A DNA stretch of 46,661 bases from Chloroflexota bacterium (GTDB lineage: Bacteria; Chloroflexota; Limnocylindria; Limnocylindrales; CSP1-4). Under the pieces are notes generated by a model. It was given only the letters and a program-made list of their open reading frames with translations. It had not been told where the DNA came from and did no database searches. Where the stretch lies: positions 97,908 to 144,568 of the forward strand of contig JAUJNA010000004.1 of NCBI GenBank assembly GCA_030446555.1, in the 5' to 3' direction. This document shows, in pieces, positions 8,065 to 18,747 of this stretch; position 1 is the first letter of the stretch, and every line of letters begins with the position of its first letter. The position numbers were made by a program, and so were the translations under genes.

Positions 8065-10341
8065 TCAGGCGTCCCCGTCTCGGGAGACCGTCTCGGGCGC
8101 AGGGGCCTGATCCTCGGTCGTGGGGGTGATGGCGGTGTCGGCCTCATCCTGTGAGGCCGTGTCCGGCTCGGCCTGCGCTGGGCCCTGCTGGTCGGTAGGT
8201 GCCTCGTTGTCGGCCTCGGCAACGAGGGCCTTGGCCTCGGCAGCCACCGACGGGTCCTCCGCGGTCGGGGGCTCCGCCGCCGCCGGGGCGTCCGGGGCGT
8301 CCGGGGCGTCCGGCGGCGTCGCCGCGTCCTGCGCCGGATCGGTGGGCGGCGAAGCGGACGCCGCGCCCTCTCCCTCGCCGACCTCGATGGCCGGAGCCAC
8401 CTCGTCCGTGGTCGCGGGGGCCTCGGCCGTGTCGGGGGCGGCTTCCACCGCGTCGCCCGCCTCGGCTTCCGCAGCAGGCGGCGTGGCATCGGCCGCGGTC
8501 GGCTCGGCATCGGCCGCGGTCGGCTCGGCATCGGCCGCGGAGGCTGTGCCGGTCGACTCCGCAGGCGCGTCATCCCCAGCGGCGGCCTCGGACTCGGCCA
8601 CCTGCTGGCGGACCTGGGCGAAGGCGGCCGCGAGGGTGTTGTCGATGCCCTCGTCGGGCTCCTGGACGGCCTGCGCTGGATCGTAGGCTCGTTCCGGACG
8701 CGCACGGCGCTCGCGCGGTTCGGCGGCGGGCGGACGCGGGGGAGCTTCCTCGGCCTGCTTGAGGCTCAGGCCGAGGCGATGTCGCTCGGAGTCGAGCGAG
8801 ATGACCTTCAACTTGAGCTTCTGACCTTCGTGCACCACGTCACCCGGATGTCCCACGCGCTGGTGAGACAGCTCGCTGATGTGGATGAGGCCCTCGAGGC
8901 CGTCGCGGACACGCACGAACGCGCCGAAGTTGACGATCTTGGTCACCGTGCCGTCGATGACGTCGCCGACCTTGAGATCGGCCACCGTGGAGTGCCACGG
9001 GTCGGGTTGCAGCCGGCGGATGGAGAGGCTGATGCGGCCGCGCTCGTGATTGATGTCGATGACCTCGGCCTCGACCTCTTCCCCGACCTTGTAGCCCGCC
9101 TCCGGATTGTTGACCTTGTTCCAGGACAGCTCGCTCTTGTGGACAAGGCCGTCGATCCCGCCGAGGTCGACGAACACACCGAACGGGGCGATCGATCGCA
9201 CCGTCCCGGTGACCTTCTGGTTGACCTTCAGGCTGCTGAAGAGTTCGTCCCGCTTCTCGCGCCGCTCCTCGTAGAGCGCCACCTTCTCCGAAAGGATGAG
9301 CCGGTTCGCCTTGCGGTTGACCTCCAGGATCTTCAGCCGGAGCTTCCGTCCCACGTACGGCTGGAGCTTCTCGGCGATCTCCTGCGCGGCGTCGCGCGGC
9401 TGTTCGTTCTGCGGTCGTCTCGGGAAATCGACGATCTGGCTGATGGGCACGAACCCGCGGATGCCGCAGTCGACGATGAGCCCGCCCTTGTTGTGGTCGA
9501 TGACCGGTGCTTCGATGATGGCGCCGGCGTCCAGCTGCTCCTGCATCGAGCGCCACTTGCGCTCCAGGCCGGCCCGACGGAGCGAGAGCACGGCGTGGCC
9601 CTCGTTCGACTCCGGCTGGAGGACGTACACGAGGACCGTGTCACCGATGTCGAGCTGCGGCTGGGACTCCGCGTTGCGCCCGTAGAGTTCGCGGTTGCTG
9701 ACGACGCCCTCGGACTTGGCTCCGATGTCGACGAGGATCTCGTCCTTGTCGATGCGCACGACCTGACCCTCGACCACGTCGCCGTGCTTGAGGCTGCGGA
9801 TCTCGTCGGACTGCTCGCTGAGCAGCTCCTCCATGGTCGTCGGCTCGGGCCGGTCGTCCACGGCGGGTGGCGCGTCGGCGTGCTCGTCGACCCCTGCCTC
9901 GGCGGTGGCTTCCTGGCCGTCGGTCACCGGCTCGGCGACGGCGGGCTCCGCGACGGCGGGCTCCGCTGCGCCGCGGCCATCCGTGGGACCGCCACTGGGG
10001 GCGGCGACCTGCGCTTCCGGCTGCGGGTCGGTGCTCTGCCCGTCCGCGTCCGGCGTCGACACGGCTGCCTCGGCACGCGCAGCGAGCGAGTCTCCGGCGC
10101 CGAGGGAGTTCGCTTCCCCGGCGCCCGCGTCCGGGTCTCCGGCTGGAGCCGCAGCGACTGACGCCTCGGCCGTGTCCTCGGATGGCGCGCTCGCGTCGAC
10201 CGAGGGCGCGCTCGCATCGTCCTGGCCTGCGGCCGCTGGAGCCTCGGCCTGAGGGGCAGCCGTCTCTTCGGCGGCCTGGTCGGACTCGCCGTTCTGGGCC
10301 TGCGCGGCGGGCTCGGCGCCCTCTATCGGCTCGACGGTCAA
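8065..10341 (-). CDS. rpsA: 30S ribosomal protein S1 with long acidic Ala/Pro-rich tails
   Basis: Binds mRNA and helps load it on the 30S subunit. Four S1 domains are visible at residues about 186-255, 273-353, 372-442 and 457-528. They are flanked by low-complexity acidic Ala/Pro/Glu/Asp regions at both ends: residues 1-170, and 531-758 with the short repeat AADAEPT and a run of DAP. I chose the TTG at 10341 because GAGGAG lies 12 bases upstream and the protein sense begins there; the frame stays open further upstream without domain content. The gene stands alone between its own promoter and a strong terminator. A general S1-repeat RNA-binding protein is the only real alternative. Confidence 0.9.
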   Translation of the reverse strand: MTVEPIEGAEPAAQAQNGESDQAAEETAAPQAEAPAAAGQDDASAPSVDASAPSEDTAEASVAAAPAGDPDAGAGEANSLGAGDSLAARAEAAVSTPDADGQSTDPQPEAQVAAPSGGPTDGRGAAEPAVAEPAVAEPVTDGQEATAEAGVDEHADAPPAVDDRPEPTTMEELLSEQSDEIRSLKHGDVVEGQVVRIDKDEILVDIGAKSEGVVSNRELYGRNAESQPQLDIGDTVLVYVLQPESNEGHAVLSLRRAGLERKWRSMQEQLDAGAIIEAPVIDHNKGGLIVDCGIRGFVPISQIVDFPRRPQNEQPRDAAQEIAEKLQPYVGRKLRLKILEVNRKANRLILSEKVALYEERREKRDELFSSLKVNQKVTGTVRSIAPFGVFVDLGGIDGLVHKSELSWNKVNNPEAGYKVGEEVEAEVIDINHERGRISLSIRRLQPDPWHSTVADLKVGDVIDGTVTKIVNFGAFVRVRDGLEGLIHISELSHQRVGHPGDVVHEGQKLKLKVISLDSERHRLGLSLKQAEEAPPRPPAAEPRERRARPERAYDPAQAVQEPDEGIDNTLAAAFAQVRQQVAESEAAAGDDAPAESTGTASAADAEPTAADAEPTAADATPPAAEAEAGDAVEAAPDTAEAPATTDEVAPAIEVGEGEGAASASPPTDPAQDAATPPDAPDAPDAPAAAEPPTAEDPSVAAEAKALVAEADNEAPTDQQGPAQAEPDTASQDEADTAITPTTEDQAPAPETVSRDGDA
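8485..8540. repeat. 21-bp in-frame tandem repeat inside rpsA
   Basis: Two full and one partial copy of a 21-base unit beginning ggcatcggccgcgg start at 8485, 8506 and 8527. They encode a seven-residue Ala/Asp/Glu/Pro/Thr repeat in the disordered C-terminal tail of S1. Near 8283-8315 a 9-base unit repeats three times and gives Asp-Ala-Pro repeats. Confidence 0.8.
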
Positions 10342-10387
10342 GGTGATCGACTCTCCTCGGATCTGAGCTCCTACGGCGGACAAGACA

Positions 10388-10411
10388 GAGCCCGGGCACG
10401 CGCCCGGGCTC
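10388..10411 (-). promoter_or_regulatory. perfect 10-bp hairpin in the rpsA 5' leader
   Basis: gagcccgggc (10388-10397) pairs perfectly with gcccgggctc (10402-10411) around a 4-base loop. It sits 47 bases before the TTG start and about 100 bases after the predicted transcription start, so it lies in a leader of about 165 bases. It has no following T-run. S1 genes in other bacteria are autoregulated through leader structure, so such a role is possible but inferred. Confidence 0.55.
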
Positions 10412-10514
10412 CCGATCCGCAAGGTGGGTCGTCCGTGTCCTCGTGGGCTCGTCAGACTCCTTCGTTCGGGGGCGCGCGTTCCGCTCTCGGCCGATCCTGC
10501 CGCAGGGCCGGTGC

Positions 10515-10543
10515 ATGGTACCACCGTATCCACGGCGTCACAA
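10515..10543 (-). promoter_or_regulatory. rpsA promoter (-35, 17-bp spacer, extended -10)
   Basis: On the minus strand TTGTGA (10543-10538) is followed by a 17-base spacer and then TACCAT (10520-10515), preceded by TGG to give the extended -10 TGGTACCAT. Spacing and hexamers fit a housekeeping sigma factor. The fpg promoter faces the other way about 60 bases away. Confidence 0.65.
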
Positions 10544-10579
10544 TGGTCGGCGGTCGCTCGTCGCGATCCTCCGACACGC

Positions 10580-10588
10580 TGGTAGCAT
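10580..10588 (+). promoter_or_regulatory. extended -10 box giving a probably leaderless fpg message
   Basis: TGGTAGCAT ends 8 bases before the GTG start of the glycosylase. That distance puts the expected transcription start at or next to the start codon. No Shine-Dalgarno sequence fits between them, so a leaderless transcript is likely. Confidence 0.5.
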
Positions 10589-10596
10589 CGCGCGTC

Positions 10597-11487
10597 GTGC
10601 CCGAGCTGCCGGACCTGGTGATCCTGGAGGAGGCGTTCCAGGCCGCTCTCGTGGGCCGTCCGCTCGTGGCCTGGGACGCGCCCCAGTCCCTCGTCGTGCG
10701 TGGCACCAGCAGCGAGATCGCGGCCCTCGTCCAGGTCCCCCTCGACCGGGTGGAACGTCGCGGCAAGTTCATCACCCTGGGCTTCGGCGTCGATCGCGTC
10801 GTCGTCAATCCCATGCTGACCGGCAGACTGGGCCTGGGGACCCCGGGTTCCAAGGCCCTGTCACAGACAGCCGTCGTGCTCACGTTCGGTCCGCGCAGAG
10901 GCGCGGCACCGCGACGCTCAGGGGGTTCCCGCGGGTCGGCTTCCTGGACCGCAGGCGCCGACTGGATGCCGCCCGACGATGCGATGGTCGAGTTGCGATA
11001 CCGCGACCCCACGCGCATGGGCAAGGTCTACGTGCTGCCGCACGGGGTGTCCCGTTCGGTCGCCGGCTGGGACGAGCAAGGGCCTGACGCCGACGACGCA
11101 GGCTTCGTACTCGAGGCCTGGCGAGCGCGCATCACCCGGCATTCCGGCGAGCTCAAGGGCCTGCTCAAGAACCAGGCCTTCGTCGCGGGCATCGGCAACG
11201 GATACTCCGACGAGGTGCTCTGGGCGGCGGGCCTGGCGCCGTTCCGGAAGCGCTCTTCCCTCGCTCCGGAGGAAGTGGACGCGCTGTACACCGCCATGCG
11301 CGAGGTGATGCGATGGGCGATCGACGAGCTCCGCCGACGCGTCCCACCCCGCTTCGAGATCGAAATGCGTGACTTCCTGCGCGTCCACCGCAAGGGCGGC
11401 TCCGGCTGCCCGCGGTGCGGGACGACCGTAAGCCAGATCTCGCCCGGCGGCTTCGTCACGAGCTGGTGTCGAGGCTGTCAGCGCTGA
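10597..11487 (+). CDS. Fpg/Nei-family DNA glycosylase
   Basis: Removes oxidised bases and cleaves the strand through the N-terminal proline. The start GTG at 10597 gives M-PELPDLV, placing Pro1 and Glu2 where the family needs them; any earlier start would bury them and destroy activity. The conserved Lys lies in ERRGKFITLG near residue 56. The helix-two-turn-helix segment is LKGLLKNQAFVAGIGNGYSD, and the C-terminal zinc finger is C-P-R-C with C-R-G-C. The usual PELPEVE reads PELPDLV, and the finger tip is GGFVTSW, so substrate preference (8-oxoG against pyrimidine lesions) cannot be assigned. An Arg/Ser/Gly-rich insert lies near residues 102-128. Confidence 0.85.
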   Translation: MPELPDLVILEEAFQAALVGRPLVAWDAPQSLVVRGTSSEIAALVQVPLDRVERRGKFITLGFGVDRVVVNPMLTGRLGLGTPGSKALSQTAVVLTFGPRRGAAPRRSGGSRGSASWTAGADWMPPDDAMVELRYRDPTRMGKVYVLPHGVSRSVAGWDEQGPDADDAGFVLEAWRARITRHSGELKGLLKNQAFVAGIGNGYSDEVLWAAGLAPFRKRSSLAPEEVDALYTAMREVMRWAIDELRRRVPPRFEIEMRDFLRVHRKGGSGCPRCGTTVSQISPGGFVTSWCRGCQR

Positions 11488-11527
11488 CCGGCCGGCACGC
11501 CTCGCTTCGATGATCGCTCGTCGAAAG

Positions 11528-11562
11528 GCGCCGGAGGTCCATCACGATGGCACCGCCGGCGC
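11528..11562. terminator. long hairpin between fpg and the rRNA operon
   Basis: gcgccgg (11528-11534) pairs with ccggcgc (11556-11562). Inside these arms ggt/acc and cat/atg also pair around a short loop. It lies between the converging fpg and rRNA units. On the minus strand it is followed by CTTTCG, a weak T-run. A two-way terminator is the likely role. Confidence 0.5.
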
Positions 11563-11618
11563 TCGGTCAGCACGTCGCACGCGAGCGACGGGGAGGTCCA
11601 TGTCCAGAAGGCAAGAGA

Positions 11619-11736
11619 TCCTGGCAACGGCCTATTTTCCCGAGGAGCTACCCCCTGAGTATCTTCGGCGCTGGAGAGCTTAACTGCCGTGTTCGGGATG
11701 GGAACGGGTGTGGCCTCTCCGCTAGGGTCACCAGGA
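11619..11736 (-). rRNA. rrf: 5S ribosomal RNA
   Basis: The minus strand carries the typical 5S core (cacacccgttcccat, then cgaacacggcagttaagc). The ends TCCTGG and CCAGGA pair to form helix I, which sets the limits and gives 118 nt. It is the last gene of the operon, about 180 bases after the 23S. Confidence 0.92.
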
Positions 11737-11743
11737 TCCACTG

Positions 11744-11762
11744 CATGTGATGACGTGATCGG
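11744..11762 (-). other. 23S trailer arm of the rRNA processing stem
   Basis: This 19-base stretch between 23S and 5S is complementary to the 23S leader at 15082-15100, with 16 of 19 positions matching. It probably closes the precursor-23S stem cut by RNase III. The 23S-5S spacer also holds a perfect palindrome at 11872-11885 and an 8-bp hairpin at 11884-11891/11901-11908. Confidence 0.55.
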
Positions 11763-11916
11763 GCGGCAGCCCGGACACTCGCCCTTGCGGGGCGCTGCCT
11801 TGCTGGCCCATCGGGTCCTTCGTACTTCGTTCCTGTCGTGCGGGACGATGCCCGCGACAAGGTGTTCGGATCCACGGATCCGTGGCAGCTGCCCATGGGT
11901 CAGCTGCCGAAGAAAG

Positions 11917-14983
<3,067 letters not shown>

Positions 14984-15369
14984 CCCTTCGGCAGCTCACC
15001 CGTAAGCAAGTGCCAAGGGATGGTCCGGGATCATCACCTTGTCGTTCTACGGCAGAAATCGAAGTACTTGGACTCGATCTACCGATCACATCTTCACTTG
15101 GTAAGGTGCTCTGCCCCTTCTCGAGGCGCCGGCCCGGTCTTGCCGGGTCGTCCAGCGGTCCGCTGGTCGGTGGCCCGAAAGCTGCATCCTTCGCATCCAC
15201 GGATCAGGGGACTCCTGGTGGGTGACGCACATCGACGGCTCGAGGTCCTCGAGCCGTCGCGCGACAGCGTTTGGTTCCTGCGAGATCGACGGGGTCTACC
15301 CGATATTCGGTTCTTCAGCGAGGGTCTGGGCCAGTGTGCCGATCCTCTGGTGGACTGCCGGCAGAGAGG
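14984..15369 (-). other. spacer between tRNA-Ala and 23S rRNA, no gene
   Basis: No coding region is supported here. The spacer holds the 23S leader element (15082-15109) and a perfect 12-bp hairpin with a 3-base loop (15233-15244 with 15248-15259). The hairpin has no T-run, so it looks like a structural or processing element and not a terminator. Confidence 0.6.
15082..15109 (-). other. 23S leader element (processing arm and boxA-like repeat)
   Basis: Positions 15082-15100 pair with the 23S trailer at 11744-11762. Positions 15091-15109 match the 16S leader at 17369-17387 in 18 of 19 bases. On the RNA strand this reads GCACCTTACCAAGTGAAGA, which resembles a boxA antitermination element. The same sequence thus stands before both large rRNAs. 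Confidence 0.6.
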
Positions 15370-15446
15370 TGGTGGAGACGAGGAGACTCGAACTCTGACC
15401 CTCTCCTTGCAAAGGAGATGCTCTCTTCCAGCTGAGCTACGTCCCC
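15370..15446 (-). tRNA. tRNA-Ala (anticodon TGC), CCA encoded
   Basis: GGGGACG (5') pairs with CGTCTCC (3'). The anticodon loop reads TTTGCAA, giving TGC at 15409-15411. The discriminator A is followed by an encoded CCA. It lies in the 16S-23S spacer in the usual Ile-Ala order. Confidence 0.96.
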
Positions 15447-15477
15447 TTCGTGGCGCGGCGGCTGTCGATGGGTGGGA

Positions 15478-15554
15478 TGGTGGGCGTTTCTGGACTCGAA
15501 CCAGAGACCTCTGCCTTATCAGGGCAGTGCTCTAACCAGCTGAGCTAAACGCCC
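15478..15554 (-). tRNA. tRNA-Ile (anticodon GAT), CCA encoded
   Basis: GGGCGTT (5') pairs with AACGCCC (3'). The anticodon stem carries the GAT triplet in the loop CTGATAA. The discriminator A and CCA are encoded. It is the first tRNA after 16S. Confidence 0.96.
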
Positions 15555-15592
15555 GCCGGGCCCGCTGCCTCGCCCCTGAGGACGAGCCAGCG

Positions 15593-15622
15593 ACCGCACC
15601 CTAACAGTTGAAGAGTGGCAGG
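15593..15622 (-). other. 16S trailer arm of the rRNA processing stem
   Basis: This 30-base stretch downstream of 16S is the inverted complement of the 16S leader at 17361-17390. Twenty-seven of 30 positions match, and one of the three differences still gives a G-U pair. Together the two arms enclose the whole 16S and would form the precursor stem for RNase III. Confidence 0.7.
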
Positions 15623-15796
15623 TAACCCGCAACGAACGGGCTTCGGTCTTTGCAGGTGCCGGGTCAGCGCGATCCACCCGGATGACTCCAGGTGCCCATC
15701 CCACCCAGCGGGGACGGAGGACGATCGCGTCGAAACAACCTGGGAGGGTATCTATCGCCGGGCCCGTTACCGATCGGTCCCGACTCCCGCTCCCTA

Positions 15797-17297
<1,501 letters not shown>

Positions 17298-17360
17298 ACG
17301 GCCGACATCGCTGCCAGCCGCCCGTATCTCGAGTCATTCCCGCTCGTAGTTTCCGGATTT

Positions 17361-17390
17361 CCTGCCACTCTTCACTTGTTAAGGTGCGGT
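17361..17390 (-). other. 16S leader arm (processing stem and boxA-like repeat)
   Basis: Complementary to the 16S trailer at 15593-15622. The inner 19 bases (17369-17387) recur in the 23S leader with one change. The RNA reads GCACCTTAACAAGTGAAGA. CTTAACAA resembles the boxA core (CTTTAACAA) that loads the rRNA antitermination complex, which would explain one copy before each large rRNA. Confidence 0.65.
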
Positions 17391-17425
17391 GTCCGATCCC
17401 GCGAACGGCTCCGGCACAGCAGTGC

Positions 17426-17454
17426 ATTGTGGCACAGCCTTCCGTGGCTGTCAA
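17426..17454 (-). promoter_or_regulatory. rRNA operon promoter
   Basis: On the minus strand a perfect TTGACA (17454-17449) is followed by a 17-base spacer and CACAAT (17431-17426). It lies about 130 bases upstream of the 16S 5' end, just after hairpins that would end the recR operon. It is the best -35 match in the window. Confidence 0.7.
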
Positions 17455-17474
17455 CGAGGACCGCCCCGGGCGCT

Positions 17475-17510
17475 CGGGTGGAGCGCCACCCGCCCGGTCC
17501 GGGGACCGGG
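17475..17510 (-). terminator. tandem GC hairpins downstream of the recR operon
   Basis: A 7-bp hairpin with a 4-base loop (17475-17481 with 17486-17492) abuts an 8-bp hairpin (17493-17500 with 17503-17510). Both lie between the last gene of the dnaX-recR operon and the rRNA promoter. No clear T-run follows, so termination is inferred from position and structure. Confidence 0.45.
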
Positions 17511-17558
17511 CGCGACGGACCGCCAGAGTAGTCGGGGCGGCCGCGCCCGTCAAGTGCT

Positions 17559-17600
17559 GGCGGGCGTCAGCGCCGGCGGGCGTCAGCGCCGGCGGGCGTC
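17559..17600. repeat. 16-bp tandem repeat, 2.6 copies
   Basis: The unit ggcgggcgtcagcgcc begins at 17559, 17575 and 17591, the last copy partial. It lies immediately after the stop of the small membrane protein gene. It could arise from slippage; no function is evident. Confidence 0.8.
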
Positions 17601-17602
17601 GC

Positions 17603-17788
17603 TCAGAGCGGGCTCGTCTGGGCCAGCAGCCAGGATCCCGCGGCCGTCAGCCAGCACAGCAGCGCCAGGGTCACGGACCCGGGCTCGCCCAGGGGCCCCG
17701 TGACGACCAGGTAGAGGATCCCGCCGAGCACGGTCACGAGGACGACCTTGGCCACCCGGAGCAAGAGCTCGGCGACCAGGTCGCTCAC
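17603..17788 (-). CDS. small two-helix membrane protein after recR
   Basis: Sixty-one residues with two hydrophobic helices, about residues 12-31 ([20 protein letters not shown]) and 38-56 ([17 protein letters not shown]). The GTG start overlaps the recR stop as GTGA, so it is the last gene of the dnaX-ybaB-recR unit and probably translationally coupled. I do not recognise a named family. Its reading frame joins the recR middle frame without a stop because of the recR indels, so it can be missed as a separate gene. Confidence 0.6.
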   Translation of the reverse strand: MSDLVAELLLRVAKVVLVTVLGGILYLVVTGPLGEPGSVTLALLCWLTAAGSWLLAQTSPL

Positions 17789-18414
17789 CGGTCGACGGCC
17801 ACCTCGAACTCGCGGCGCCCTTGGAGCGCTCGGACCAGGGTCACCTCGTCGGCGTACTCCAGGTCGCCGCCGACCGGGATGCCGCGCGCGATGCGAGTGA
17901 CAGCCGCCACATGCCCCGACAGCCGCTCGGCCAGGTACATGGCCGTCGCCTCTCCTTCCAGCGTCGGGTTGGTAGCCAGGATGACCTCTTCGTACGGCTC
18001 CCCGGCCGCGCGACGCTGGGGCGCTGTCCAGGAGCTCACGGACGCGAAGCCGGTCCGGGCCTACGCCGTCCATGGGTGAGATGGCGCCATGCAGCACGTG
18101 GTAGCGCCCGCGAAAGGCGCCAGTGCGTTCGATGGCCAGGACGTCGAGTGCTTCTTCCACCACGCACAGCCGGCGTTCGTCGCGTTCGGGATCCAGGCAG
18201 ATGGGACAGCGCGGCCCGGTGCTGATGTTGAAGCAGAGATCGCAGAAGACGACCTCGTCGCGCACGGCGACGAGCGCCGCGGCGAGCGTCGCGCCTCCCC
18301 CTCGTGCGCGCGCAGCAGGTAGTAGGTCAGCCGCTGCGCCGTCTTGGGGCCGATGCCCGGGAGCCGGGCGAACGCCTCGATGAGTCGCGCGACAGGCTCG
18401 ACGAGCGCGGTCAC
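17785..18414 (-). pseudogene. recR: recR, recombination mediator, interrupted by two single-base indels
   Basis: RecR helps RecF/RecO load RecA at gaps. The N-terminal helix-hairpin-helix (LPGIGPKTAQRLTYYLLRA) is read from the GTG at 18414. The C4 zinc finger (CDLCFNISTGPRCPICLDPE) and Toprim segment (VVEEALDVLAIERTGAF) lie in the next frame. The end ([20 protein letters not shown]) is back in the first frame. A base appears lost near 18303 (GCGCGACG) and one C gained near 18020 (GCCCC). The two changes cancel, leaving 630 bases, the normal RecR length. All signature residues survive, so a sequencing error is more likely than a dead gene. Confidence 0.8.
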
Positions 18415-18420
18415 CGGGCT

Positions 18421-18729
18421 TCAGCCCATGCCGTTGCATCCGAGCCCACCGGTGACCCGTGCCATCTTCCCTTCAGCCGTTTCGCGGGCCCGCCGAAGGC
18501 CGTCATTGACGGCCGCGGTCACCAGGTCCTGGAGCATCTCGACGTCATCGGGGTCCACGACGCCCGGGTCGATGGTCACCGAGACCAGCTCCTGCCGCCC
18601 TGTGACCACCGCTGTCACGGCGCCTCCACCGGCCGTGCCCTCGAGCTCCAGGGCGCGCAGCTCCTCCTCGACACGGGCCATGTCGGACTGCATCTGCTGC
18701 GCCATCTTGGCCAAGTTGCCGAAACCCAT
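18421..18729 (-). CDS. ybaB: YbaB/EbfC-family nucleoid-associated protein
   Basis: One hundred and two residues, intact, with the family start (NLAKMAQQMQSDMARVEEEL) and the core AVVTGRQELVSVTIDPGVVD. Forms dimers that bind DNA. GAGGAG lies 8 bases before the ATG. The gene sits between dnaX and recR, the classical dnaX-ybaB-recR order, and is the only one of the three without a frameshift. Confidence 0.93.
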   Translation of the reverse strand: MGFGNLAKMAQQMQSDMARVEEELRALELEGTAGGGAVTAVVTGRQELVSVTIDPGVVDPDDVEMLQDLVTAAVNDGLRRARETAEGKMARVTGGLGCNGMG

Positions 18730-18747
18730 CGGTCGCTCCTCGCCTGC

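Larger units (their letters stand above)
17298..17602 (-). other. rRNA operon promoter and leader region, no gene
   Basis: This gene-free stretch contains, in the direction of rRNA transcription, the 16-bp tandem repeats after the recR operon, two hairpins, the rRNA promoter and the 16S leader arm. Each is listed separately. No coding sequence is supported. Confidence 0.7.

Noticed and set aside
7914-8705. 263-codon Arg/Pro-rich frame on minus overlapping the end of rpsA
   Set aside because: Alternate-frame reading of the Ala/Pro-rich S1 tail; composition is typical of a shadow.
8779-10161. Long plus-strand open frame opposite rpsA
   Set aside because: Same GC-bias shadow effect; the minus frame has four clear S1 domains.
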